Assembly (NCBI RefSeq): GCF_900116105.1 | Contig: NZ_FPAC01000002.1 | Span: 124,001 to 188,000, forward strand | Direction of reading: 5' to 3' | Length of the DNA: 64,000 bases | DNA from: Paenibacillus sp. 453mf | Lineage (GTDB): Bacteria > Bacillota > Bacilli > Paenibacillales > Paenibacillaceae | In this document: positions 43,664 to 52,026 of the stretch, in pieces | Layout: each line of letters opens with the position of its first letter | Numbering within the stretch: position 1 is the stretch's first letter | The notes under the pieces: model-generated | Told to the model about the DNA's origin: nothing | What the model saw: the letters and a program-made list of their open reading frames with translations, nothing else | Databases searched by the model: none | Program-made: the position numbers and the translations under genes

Positions 43664-45334
43664 ATGTTAACCGTTATTTCCATCGGTGTGACCCTTGCGG
43701 TCGTGCTCCTGCTTGCTCGTCCGGCAGGTCTGTATATTGCAAGTGCATTTCGTTATGAACCCACCCGAATTGATCCTTGGTTTAAATGGATAGAGAGACC
43801 CATCTATGCTGTCAGCGGCATCAAGGAGACGAATCAGACCTGGAAGCAGTACGCGGCTTCCTTTGTACTCAGCAATACAGTCATGATCGTTCTCGTCTAT
43901 CTGATCTTCCGGATACAGGCTCATCTGCCGCTGAATCCAAGCGGTGCTGCAAGTATGGAGCCGACACTCGCTTTTAATACCGCAATCAGCTTCATGACCA
44001 ATACGAATTTGCAGCATTACAGCGGGGAATCCGGTCTCAGCTATTTATCACAGATGATCGCTGTTGTTTTTATGATGTTTACCGCACCGGCTTCTGCCTT
44101 CGCGGTGGCGATCGCTTTTATTAGAGGACTTATCGGCAAGCCGCTCGGCAACTTCTTTGTGGATGTCGTTCGAAGCATAACAAGAGTATTGCTTCCGGTT
44201 GCCTTCGTAGCTGCCATACTATTTGTAGCGTCAGGCGTTCCGCAGACGTTAAAAGCAACAGCAGCGGTAACGACGCTCGAGGGCGGCGTGCAGGAAATCG
44301 CAAGAGGCCCGGTAGGTTCCTTCTTGTCCATTAAGCAGGTAGGAAACAACGGCGGTGGTTTCTTCGGAGTAAACTCGGCTCATCCGTTCGAGAATCCTAA
44401 CGGATTTACGAACTTTCTGCAGCTCGTGCTGATGCTTCTGTTCCCGGTGTCCCTGCCATTCGCTTATGGCAAGATGGTGGGGAACAAGAAGCAGGGACGT
44501 GTCCTGTTTGTCTCGATGGCAATCATGTTTCTCGTGCTGATGGGGGTATCCCTCGGAGCGGAAGCAAACGGCAATCCAAATATCGAGGCCATGGGTATTC
44601 AGCAGGAAGGAGGCAGCATGGAGGGGAAGGAAGCCCGCTTCGGTGTGGCCTTGTCTTCTCTGTATTCGGTCGTGACGACAGCTTCCGAGACAGGGGCAGT
44701 CAATACCATGCATGATACACTGACACCGCTTGGTGGATTTGTCACACTGGCCAATATGATGCTGAATACGGTATTCGGCGGTATGGGTGCCGGATTCCTG
44801 AATGTGCTGATGTACGCACTTATTGCCGTCTTTTTGTCCGGTCTTATGGTGGGACGCACCCCGGAATTTCTCGGCAAGAAGCTGGAAGGCAAAGAAATCA
44901 AGCTGATTGCGATCAGCCTGCTGATTCAGCCCCTGCTCATTCTGGCTCCTACAGCACTGGCACTGCTCACCAATGCGGACACGATATCGAATCCCGGGTA
45001 TCATGGTCTGTCGCAGGTGCTGTATGAGTACACTTCATCGGCTGCCAATAATGGTTCCGGATTCGAAGGATTGGGAGATGCAACACCGTTCTGGAACATT
45101 TCTACCGGAATTGTCATGTACTTGGGCAGATATCTCTCAATAGTGCTGCTGCTTGCTGTTGCAGGATCACTGGCTGGGAAGAAGAGCACACCTGTGACCT
45201 CGGGAACGTTTCGGACGGACACCTATCTATTTGCGGCGGTCTTTGTCGGTACGGTACTGATTGTAGGGGCACTGACTTATTTCCCGGCAATGGTGCTTGG
45301 ACCGATTGCAGAGCATTTGACGCTGAACTGGTAG
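43664..45334 (+). CDS. kdpA: Potassium-transporting ATPase potassium-binding subunit KdpA
   Basis: This 556-residue membrane protein has about ten helices and four selectivity-filter-like loops. Visible signatures are SFMTNTNLQHYSGESGLSYLSQM, GNNGGGFFGVNSAHPFENP, TASETGAVNTMHDTLTPLGG and SAANNGSGFEG. AGGAGG lies about 13 bases before ATG 43664. KdpA forms the selective potassium path of the high-affinity Kdp pump. It is followed by a 116-base gap before kdpB, longer than usual for this operon. Confidence 0.97.
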   Translation: MLTVISIGVTLAVVLLLARPAGLYIASAFRYEPTRIDPWFKWIERPIYAVSGIKETNQTWKQYAASFVLSNTVMIVLVYLIFRIQAHLPLNPSGAASMEPTLAFNTAISFMTNTNLQHYSGESGLSYLSQMIAVVFMMFTAPASAFAVAIAFIRGLIGKPLGNFFVDVVRSITRVLLPVAFVAAILFVASGVPQTLKATAAVTTLEGGVQEIARGPVGSFLSIKQVGNNGGGFFGVNSAHPFENPNGFTNFLQLVLMLLFPVSLPFAYGKMVGNKKQGRVLFVSMAIMFLVLMGVSLGAEANGNPNIEAMGIQQEGGSMEGKEARFGVALSSLYSVVTTASETGAVNTMHDTLTPLGGFVTLANMMLNTVFGGMGAGFLNVLMYALIAVFLSGLMVGRTPEFLGKKLEGKEIKLIAISLLIQPLLILAPTALALLTNADTISNPGYHGLSQVLYEYTSSAANNGSGFEGLGDATPFWNISTGIVMYLGRYLSIVLLLAVAGSLAGKKSTPVTSGTFRTDTYLFAAVFVGTVLIVGALTYFPAMVLGPIAEHLTLNW

Positions 45335-45450
45335 TCTTCGAACTATTATAGTAAGTTTCAATTTCATAACTCATTAAAAAGGTGAATTCGAATCTATATA
45401 GACAAACTAAATCAGTTGAAGTTCTTATTTGAATGGAGGAACATTCGTCA

Positions 45451-47475
45451 ATGGGACAAAAAAAATCAATGCTGAACAAGAAGCTCGTGCAGCAAGCGAT
45501 GCTTGAAGCCGTCTATAAATTGAATCCAAAAGTGATGCTGCAAAATCCAATTATGTTCGTCGTCGAAGTGGGCATGGTTATCACGTTACTGCTGACCCTG
45601 TTTCCGAATCTGCTCGGTACAGAGGGCTCACGGGGATTTAATCTGACGGTCACGGTTATCCTGCTTATAACCGTCTGGTTCGCCAATTTTGCAGAGGCGC
45701 TTGCAGAGGGGCGGGGGAAGGCGCAGGCCGACAGTCTGAAGCAGACCAAGCAGGATATTACAGCTAACAAGGTAGCTGGTGATCATATTAAGGTCGTATC
45801 CTCTTCAGAACTCCGCAAAGGCGATGTCGTATTTGTGAGAGAAGGTGAGCTGATACCGGGTGATGGTGAAGTGATTGAAGGGCTTGCTTCTGTCGATGAA
45901 TCGGCGATTACGGGAGAGTCGGCACCAGTCATTAAGGAGGCTGGCGGAGATTTCAGCTCGGTGACGGGCGGAACAAGAGTTGTCAGCGACCGGATTAAGG
46001 TCCGGATTACGAGTGATCCGGGAGAGTCGTTCCTCGACCGGATGATTTCTCTGGTGGAAGGAGCCAAACGGCAGAAGACACCGAATGAGATTGCATTAAA
46101 CACGGTACTCATGAGTCTCACGATCATCTTCCTGCTCGTTGTTGTCACGCTTCCATTCTATGCGGACTATCTGGAAATTCAGCTTGAAATTCCAATTCTT
46201 ATCGCCTTACTGGTGTGTCTAATCCCGACGACCATCGGCGGCTTGCTGTCTGCTATCGGGATTGCAGGAATGGACCGGGTTACTCAGTTTAATGTGCTGG
46301 CGATGTCTGGTAAGGCTGTTGAAGCTTCGGGGGATGTGAGCACCATTATATTGGATAAGACAGGTACAATAACTTACGGTAACCGAATGGCAAGTGAATT
46401 TGTGCCGGTTGGGGATGAGACGCAGCAAGCGCTCGTTTACTGGTCGGCCGTCAGCTCGGTGAAAGACGAGACCCCGGAAGGACGATCTGTGCTGGAGCTA
46501 ATGAGGAAGATGTCGATCGATATGGATGAAAGTGGGGCGGAAGGGGAGTTTGTGCCTTTTAAGGCGGAGACAAGAATGAGCGGAATGGATCTTCCCGATG
46601 GAAGACAGGTACGCAAGGGCGCAGTGGACTCCATCAAAAAATGGGTGAAGCAGCAAGGTGGAAGCATTCCGCATAACCTTGATGCGAACAGTGATGCCAT
46701 TGCAACTGCCGGGGGAACGCCGCTCGCGGTTGCGGTAGACAGCAAAATCTACGGACTGATCTACTTGAAGGATACCGTCAAGCCCGGAATGAAGCAGCGT
46801 TTTGATCAGCTGCGCGAGATGGGAATCAAGACGATCATGTGTACAGGTGACAATCCGCTGACTGCAGCGACCATTGCAAGAGAGGCGGGCGTTGATGATT
46901 ACATCGCGGAAAGTACGCCAGAGGATAAGATTGCTGTGATTCGACGAGAGCAGTCGGAAGGCAAACTTGTAGCGATGACGGGGGACGGTACGAATGACGC
47001 ACCGGCTCTGGCCCAAGCGGATGTAGGGATTGCGATGAACAGCGGTACTGTTGCTGCCAAGGAAGCAGCCAATATGGTCGATCTCGATTCCGATCCCTCC
47101 AAGATTATTGAGGTGGTCGCGATCGGGAAGCAGCTGCTGATGACACGCGGAGCGCTGACAACGTTCAGTATCGCGAATGATATCGCCAAGTATTTTGCCA
47201 TTATCCCGGCGATGTTCATGCTGGCTATTCCTCAGCTTGAAATACTGAATGTCATGAAGCTGGGATCTCCGGCATCTGCAATCCTGTCTGCGCTTATATT
47301 TAATGCAATTATTATTCCGCTGCTGATTCCGCTGGCGATGCGGGGTATCCGGTATAAACCGATGAGCACGGCAGGCCTGCTTCGCCAGAACCTGCTTATC
47401 TATGGCGTCGGCGGCGTCATTGCCCCGTTTATTGGCATCAAAATCATTGACTTGATTGTACACATTTGGGTATAG
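45451..47475 (+). CDS. kdpB: Potassium-transporting P-type ATPase catalytic subunit KdpB
   Basis: This 674-residue P-type ATPase starts at ATG 45451, 10 bases after GGAGG; the ATG at 45433 lies on that site. The phosphorylated Asp is in DKTGTIT, the actuator loop reads ITGESAPV, the hinge is [24 protein letters not shown], and the KdpB-specific [10 protein letters not shown] and [16 protein letters not shown] are present. It hydrolyses ATP to drive potassium uptake through KdpA. All catalytic residues that I can check are intact. Confidence 0.97.
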   Translation: MGQKKSMLNKKLVQQAMLEAVYKLNPKVMLQNPIMFVVEVGMVITLLLTLFPNLLGTEGSRGFNLTVTVILLITVWFANFAEALAEGRGKAQADSLKQTKQDITANKVAGDHIKVVSSSELRKGDVVFVREGELIPGDGEVIEGLASVDESAITGESAPVIKEAGGDFSSVTGGTRVVSDRIKVRITSDPGESFLDRMISLVEGAKRQKTPNEIALNTVLMSLTIIFLLVVVTLPFYADYLEIQLEIPILIALLVCLIPTTIGGLLSAIGIAGMDRVTQFNVLAMSGKAVEASGDVSTIILDKTGTITYGNRMASEFVPVGDETQQALVYWSAVSSVKDETPEGRSVLELMRKMSIDMDESGAEGEFVPFKAETRMSGMDLPDGRQVRKGAVDSIKKWVKQQGGSIPHNLDANSDAIATAGGTPLAVAVDSKIYGLIYLKDTVKPGMKQRFDQLREMGIKTIMCTGDNPLTAATIAREAGVDDYIAESTPEDKIAVIRREQSEGKLVAMTGDGTNDAPALAQADVGIAMNSGTVAAKEAANMVDLDSDPSKIIEVVAIGKQLLMTRGALTTFSIANDIAKYFAIIPAMFMLAIPQLEILNVMKLGSPASAILSALIFNAIIIPLLIPLAMRGIRYKPMSTAGLLRQNLLIYGVGGVIAPFIGIKIIDLIVHIWV

Positions 47476-47490
47476 GAGGAAGATACAGAT

Positions 47491-48066
47491 ATGCAAGTAT
47501 GGACGATATCACTTAGGGTAAGCCTTGCACTGATGCTGCTCCTGGGACTGGGCTATAATCTGCTGGTCACCGGTATTGCACAGCTGATCATGCCCCATCA
47601 GGCAGATGGCAGTCTGATCTACGATGAGCAGCAAGAGCCAATTGGCTCAGAGCTGATTGGGCAGAATTTTACAGAACCAGCGTTTTTCCATGGAAGAGTA
47701 TCCAGCATCGAGTATAATGCTGCAGGCTCGGGATCGGGCAACTATGCCCCTTCGAATCCCGATATGCTTGCTCGTACGGAAGCCTTCATTCAAAAGTGGC
47801 AGACGGAGAACCCGGAAGTACCTATAAGCCAGCTGCCTGCAGATCTTGTCACCAATTCAGGCTCAGGACTTGATCCGCATATCAGCCCTGAGGCAGCAAG
47901 GGTACAGATTCCACGAATCAGTGCTGAAACCGGCATCTCTGAAGAAGAGCTTGCTCAAATGGTCGAACAGCATACGAAGGGCAGACAATTCGGTTTCCTG
48001 GGAGAGCCGGTCGTTAATGTCCTTGAGCTTAATCTTGAGCTTCAGTCGAAGCCTTCATACCAGTAA
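47491..48066 (+). CDS. kdpC: Potassium-transporting ATPase subunit KdpC
   Basis: This 191-residue protein has one N-terminal membrane helix (about 8-30) and a conserved outside domain: GSELIGQNFTEPAFFHGRVSS, YNAAGSGSGNYAPSNP, LVTNSGSGLDPHISPEAARVQIPRIS, and a C-terminal FGFLGEPVVNVLELN. TAGGAGG precedes ATG 47491. KdpC supports the assembly and ion affinity of the complex. It is followed 57 bases later by the KdpD-like sensor. Confidence 0.97.
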   Translation: MQVWTISLRVSLALMLLLGLGYNLLVTGIAQLIMPHQADGSLIYDEQQEPIGSELIGQNFTEPAFFHGRVSSIEYNAAGSGSGNYAPSNPDMLARTEAFIQKWQTENPEVPISQLPADLVTNSGSGLDPHISPEAARVQIPRISAETGISEEELAQMVEQHTKGRQFGFLGEPVVNVLELNLELQSKPSYQ

Positions 48067-48123
48067 AGGAAGCGGGAGGGGAGCTGAATAGATACCTATC
48101 GCAGAAAAAAACCGGAAGAAATA

Positions 48124-50394
48124 TTGGCAGCCATTCAGAAGCAGGGCCGTGGCAGATTGCACATACTGATCGGTGCGGCCAGCGGCACAGGGAAGACGTA
48201 TCATATGCTGCTGGAGGGCAGATCGTTAAGTGAACAGGGAGTGCGTGTAGTGATCGGCTCCATTACAGCTTCCGACCGGGCAGAGACGTCCCAGCTCATG
48301 AACGGGCTGGATCGAGTTCCTGGAATCATCTGGAGCATAGGGGGGACAGAGACGGAAGATCTGGATGTCGAGGCGATTCTGTGCCGCCGTCCGGAATGGG
48401 TACTGGTCGATGAACTGGCCCATCGCAACCGTCCAGGTGCTGCCGCAAGAACACGGCTGGAGGAAGTTGAGCAGCTCCTTGCGCACGGCATCAGTGTGGT
48501 CACGACTGTCAATGTCTATGAACTGGAGGGAGTTCAGCACACAGCCAGTCAGCTGACAGGAATTAAAGCGGCGGAGGTTCTGCCTGGTCATGTGCTGCAG
48601 ATGGCGGATGAGGTAAGGCTTGTAGATGTGACGCCCGAGAAGCTGCTCAGCCGGGTGGAGCAGCACAAGCTCCAGGTCGATCAGCACTCATCCGTCGTAA
48701 AAGAGGGGAACCTCTCGGTTCTGCGCGAGCTTGCCTTGCGGCTGGTAGCCGAAGGTGTGGGCGAATCCCTAATCAAGCTGCGGGAAGAACAGGGATATAC
48801 AGGACCTTCCGGTACGGGGGAACGGATTCTCGTCTCGGTACAGTATCATTTTAACGGCTCCATCTATATCCGCAGAGGGCAGCAAATTGCAAGAAGGCTG
48901 AATGGTGATTTGCGTATTATTACGTTTGTTAACTCTAACCGGAAACGGACCAAGGAGGAGGCAGCATTTCGCAAAGCGATGATACAGCTTGCTGATAAAG
49001 TCGGGGCCAAAATTGAAGAACTGCCGATTCGGTCAAGACGAAGACTCTCGGATCAGCTGGTTGACTACGCCTTGAGAAATGGAGTGACACGCATCGTCAT
49101 GGGTCATTCCAAGCAGAGCTTCATCCAGGAACTGCTGCAGGGCTCAGTCGTTAAGGACGTGCTTCGCAGGATCCGTCATGTGGATTTGTTTCTGGTCGCC
49201 GACCGGGCTGATCATGACGGGGAACGGATTCTGCCTACGAAATCCCTAAATTCAGCCGGGAGCTCGTCCGTAGTAGAGATGAAAGAACGGGACAGCAGCA
49301 TCATCAGAGGACACTTCAAAGTATATATTGGAGCTGCACCTGGCGTGGGCAAGACATACACCATGCTGCGGGAAGGCAATGAGCTCCTGCACAGTGGTCT
49401 CGATGTCCGGATTGGCCTGCTCGAAACACATGGACGCCAGGAGACAGAGGACCAGATAGGACAGCTTCCGCTTATCAATCGGAAGAGAATAGCCTATCGG
49501 GGGACGGAGCTGACAGAGATGGACACAGAGGCCATTCTGCGGGAAGCACCGGATGTGGTGCTGGTGGATGAGCTTGCTCATACCAATGTCCCGGGCAGCC
49601 GGCTGAGAAAAAGGTACGAGGATATCCTTGAAATTCTTGAGGCTGGGATTTCTGTAATCTCGACTATGAATGTTCAGCATCTCGAGAGCTTGAATGATAC
49701 GGTAGAGCACATCACTGGAGTTAGAGTACGAGAGACCGTCCCGGATTCCATCCTTCACCTCGCCGATGAGGTACAGATTGTGGATGTCGCGCCAAGGACG
49801 CTAAAGAAGCGGATGCGTGATGGAAAGATCTACGCTCAGGAGAAGGTCGATCAGGCTTTGCAGCATTTTTTCAAAGAGGCCAATCTGATTGCGCTAAGAG
49901 AGCTTGCACTTCGTGAACTGGCGGACGATGTGGATGAACGGCTGGAAGCCTGGGAGCGAAACAACTCCCTACGTGGACCATGGCGCCGGGAGGAGGTTAT
50001 TCATGTCTGTGTGGATGTACAAGAAGATGCGGATCGTCTCATCAGGCGAGGATTTCGAATTGCACACCGGCTCAAAGCGACCTGGTATGTCAATCATGTA
50101 CAGGTTACGGATCGGGAGGCCATGATGCGCAAGGAGTATAAGCATAGGCTGGATCAGTTGAAATTAATGACAGAGCGGCTTGGAGGGACCTTTCGCATCG
50201 TTCAGACAGATCACCGAAACCAGGTGCCGGAGCTGCTGATTCAATTGGCAGACCAGGATGCTGCGACTCAGATCATTACAGGCCAGTCCAAGTATCGCTA
50301 CCGATTTGCATCATGCGGTAGAAGAGCGGTCATTCATCGTTTGGTGCGTGATGCCCGGCATATTGATATATTGATCGTGGCAAAGGATATGTAA
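48124..50394 (+). CDS. KdpD-like sensor region, tandemly duplicated, without kinase domain
   Basis: This protein of at least 756 residues holds two complete copies of the cytoplasmic N-terminal part of KdpD and stops there: no membrane helices, HisKA or HATPase. Copy 1 has Walker A GAASGTGKT (about 17-25), VLVDELAHRNRPG and a USP-like domain. Copy 2 has GAAPGVGKT (about 403-411), VLVDELAHTNVPG and a second USP-like domain. TTG 48124 is the first usual start codon, but the KdpD-typical RRKKPEEIL is encoded just upstream, and GGGAGGGGAG sits before an in-frame ATA at 48088. The protein probably starts there. Non-kinase KdpD-like potassium sensors are known near kdp genes; no KdpE is present here. 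Confidence 0.85.
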   Translation: MAAIQKQGRGRLHILIGAASGTGKTYHMLLEGRSLSEQGVRVVIGSITASDRAETSQLMNGLDRVPGIIWSIGGTETEDLDVEAILCRRPEWVLVDELAHRNRPGAAARTRLEEVEQLLAHGISVVTTVNVYELEGVQHTASQLTGIKAAEVLPGHVLQMADEVRLVDVTPEKLLSRVEQHKLQVDQHSSVVKEGNLSVLRELALRLVAEGVGESLIKLREEQGYTGPSGTGERILVSVQYHFNGSIYIRRGQQIARRLNGDLRIITFVNSNRKRTKEEAAFRKAMIQLADKVGAKIEELPIRSRRRLSDQLVDYALRNGVTRIVMGHSKQSFIQELLQGSVVKDVLRRIRHVDLFLVADRADHDGERILPTKSLNSAGSSSVVEMKERDSSIIRGHFKVYIGAAPGVGKTYTMLREGNELLHSGLDVRIGLLETHGRQETEDQIGQLPLINRKRIAYRGTELTEMDTEAILREAPDVVLVDELAHTNVPGSRLRKRYEDILEILEAGISVISTMNVQHLESLNDTVEHITGVRVRETVPDSILHLADEVQIVDVAPRTLKKRMRDGKIYAQEKVDQALQHFFKEANLIALRELALRELADDVDERLEAWERNNSLRGPWRREEVIHVCVDVQEDADRLIRRGFRIAHRLKATWYVNHVQVTDREAMMRKEYKHRLDQLKLMTERLGGTFRIVQTDHRNQVPELLIQLADQDAATQIITGQSKYRYRFASCGRRAVIHRLVRDARHIDILIVAKDM

Positions 50395-50421
50395 GATACA
50401 GGATGCTTCATGTAAAGCAGG

Positions 50422-50477
50422 TTGACAGCGGAAAGGGGAATTATGTTACAATATACCAAGAAAATAAGTAGGAATTA
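50422..50477 (+). promoter_or_regulatory. Promoter of the FMN reductase gene
   Basis: TTGACA (50422-50427) and TGTTACAAT (-10 TACAAT at 50447-50452) are spaced by 19 bases with an extended -10. TAAGTAGGAATTA at 50465-50477 lies just downstream of the start point. The sulfate transport promoter region carries a similar GGTAGGAATAA. Confidence 0.5.
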
Positions 50478-50519
50478 ACAATAGATATGGAATACAAATA
50501 CTTGTCAGAGGTGAAGAAC

Positions 50520-51074
50520 GTGGCCAAAATCGCTTTCATTAACGGAAGCCCTTCCCTGACTTCCCGAATCAACGCTGTCATTGAATTTGCAGAAAGCAGT
50601 CTTAGGGGAGCAGGATTTGAAGTAGAGCGTATTAATGTTGCTGAGCTCCCGCCAGGAGACCTGATTCATACGAAATTTGAAAGCGAGCCGATCGTGAAGG
50701 CTAACGGTATTGTGGCCGAAGCTGATGCGGTTATTATTGCGAGCCCGGTATATAAGGCGTCATACACAGGCGTACTCAAGACTTTCCTGGATCTTATTCC
50801 GGAACGAGGTCTTGCCGGCAAAACGATCCTTCCGCTCTTTATTGGAGGGAGCCTAGCCCACCTTCTGACCATGGATTACGCACTCAAACCCGTACTGTCC
50901 GTACTCGGGGCACGTCATATTTTGGCTGGCGTTTATACGGTGGATGCACAGGTTGCACGTAATGATCAAGGGGGCCTGGATATTGCTCCAGAGCTGGCTG
51001 AGCGTCTGCAAGCCGGAATCCAGGAATTTACCGAGGAAATCCATATTCGAGAGAACCAGAAGAGCCTTAAATAA
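50520..51074 (+). CDS. NADPH-dependent FMN reductase (SsuE-like)
   Basis: This 184-residue flavodoxin-fold reductase starts at GTG 50520, with GAGG 8 bases upstream; the longer frame from 50487 has no signal. The FMN phosphate loop is INGSPSLTSR, followed by DAVIIASPVYKASYTGVLKTFLDLIP and LPLFIGGSLAHLLTMDYALKPVLSVLGA, which match SsuE. SsuE supplies reduced FMN to the alkanesulfonate monooxygenase SsuD. No ssuD or sulfonate transporter lies in the window, so it may serve another flavin monooxygenase. Confidence 0.88.
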   Translation: MAKIAFINGSPSLTSRINAVIEFAESSLRGAGFEVERINVAELPPGDLIHTKFESEPIVKANGIVAEADAVIIASPVYKASYTGVLKTFLDLIPERGLAGKTILPLFIGGSLAHLLTMDYALKPVLSVLGARHILAGVYTVDAQVARNDQGGLDIAPELAERLQAGIQEFTEEIHIRENQKSLK

Positions 51075-51087
51075 GCTGATATTAACA

Positions 51088-51127
51088 GGGAAGTCCGGCT
51101 GAATGACATTCGCTGGATTTTTTTTGT
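51088..51127 (+). terminator. Terminator of the FMN reductase gene
   Basis: TCCGGCTGAATG (51094-51105) pairs with CATTCGCTGGA (51107-51117) with one mismatch, followed by eight T. Confidence 0.85.
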
Positions 51128-51271
51128 AAAGAATTTCTATGCGCATGAGCGAAAGGGAGCAGTACCAGAAGCGTGATATTGAACGTTTTTTGTCCTTAGG
51201 GTTAAGAGATAAGGCATGGTTAAATATGGTATTATAGAAGCATATCCTTTTTAACGGAGGTGAGCCATAGC

Positions 51272-51688
51272 TTGAATATCCAAGGTATTAATCATCTTTG
51301 TTTTTCAGTATCCAATCTGAGTCAGTCGATCAGGTTCTATGAAACTGTATTTGGGGCCAAAATTCTTCTTGAAGGACGCACGCTTGCCTATTTTGACCTG
51401 AATGGAATATGGATTGCATTGAACCAGGAGAATGTCCCGCGCAATTATACGACACCGACCTACACTCATATCGCTTTTACCGTAAATGAACAGGATTTGA
51501 ATGAGCTGCGGCAACGGCTTGCAGAGGTGAATGCCAAAGTATTGCCAGGCAGAGAACGGGATGCAAGGGATCAACAGTCCATTTATTTTCTTGACCCTGA
51601 CGGGCATATGTTTGAGTTCCATACGGGGACGCTGCAGGACCGAATGAATTACTATAGGGAAGATAAGCCGCATATCAAGTTTTTTTGA
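51272..51688 (+). CDS. fosB: FosB-type bacillithiol transferase (fosfomycin resistance)
   Basis: This 138-residue protein belongs to the glyoxalase/vicinal oxygen chelate superfamily. It begins at TTG 51272, 11 bases after GGAGG; an earlier in-frame GTG overlaps the site. FosB hallmarks are [11 protein letters not shown] with the metal-binding His at about 8, THIAFTV with the second His, ESIYF-like [33 protein letters not shown] with the third ligand Glu. FosB adds bacillithiol to fosfomycin in the cytoplasm. The gene is monocistronic with a strong terminator and no mobile element nearby, so it is likely a native chromosomal copy. Confidence 0.95.
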   Translation: MNIQGINHLCFSVSNLSQSIRFYETVFGAKILLEGRTLAYFDLNGIWIALNQENVPRNYTTPTYTHIAFTVNEQDLNELRQRLAEVNAKVLPGRERDARDQQSIYFLDPDGHMFEFHTGTLQDRMNYYREDKPHIKFF

Positions 51689-51703
51689 AGCAGGCCTTCA
51701 CGT

Positions 51704-51742
51704 TGAAAGAGACTTCTGAATGATCAGAAGTCTCTTTATTTT
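51704..51742 (+). terminator. Terminator of fosB
   Basis: AAAGAGACTTCTGA (51706-51719) pairs perfectly with TCAGAAGTCTCTTT (51724-51737), followed by ATTTTC. Confidence 0.92.
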
Positions 51743-51841
51743 CATTTTGCATCAGGTAAGAGGGGGTAAATCATCAATTACAACTTCATCACATCCACAC
51801 TGCGTAATAAACTTAAGAAAAAAGACAGGGAGCGATGAAAA

Positions 51842-52009
51842 ATGAAAAAGATGAGATCACCTCTTTATTCTGTGGTATTAACTCTTATTATTGGATTAAC
51901 TGCAAATACGGGCGCTGTGTTCGCTGATATAGAGGGTAGTTCAAAGGATCAGACGACTCCTCCCGGGACTGTAGAGCCGCAGGATCTGAACTCTCCAATG
52001 CCTAAATAA
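51842..52009 (+). CDS. Small secreted peptide, candidate signalling propeptide
   Basis: ATG 51842 has AGGGAG about 9-10 bases upstream. The 55-residue product has a basic start (MKKMRSPLY), a hydrophobic core (SVVLTLIIGLTANTGAVFA) with a likely signal peptidase site after VFA, and a short hydrophilic tail of about 27 residues (DIEGSSKDQTTPPG... ending LNSPMPK). This is the layout of Phr/NprX-type exported propeptides. It is tail-to-tail with an NprR-like regulator 17 bases away, which makes it a candidate cognate signal. The usual arrangement has the peptide gene downstream on the same strand as its receptor. Confidence 0.6.
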   Translation: MKKMRSPLYSVVLTLIIGLTANTGAVFADIEGSSKDQTTPPGTVEPQDLNSPMPK

Positions 52010-52026
52010 CGTATTGAAGTGATTCA

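Noticed and set aside
46498-47496. 332-codon minus-strand frame over kdpB
   Set aside because: Antisense to an intact P-type ATPase; composition (His/Arg/Asn-rich) is that of a shadow frame.
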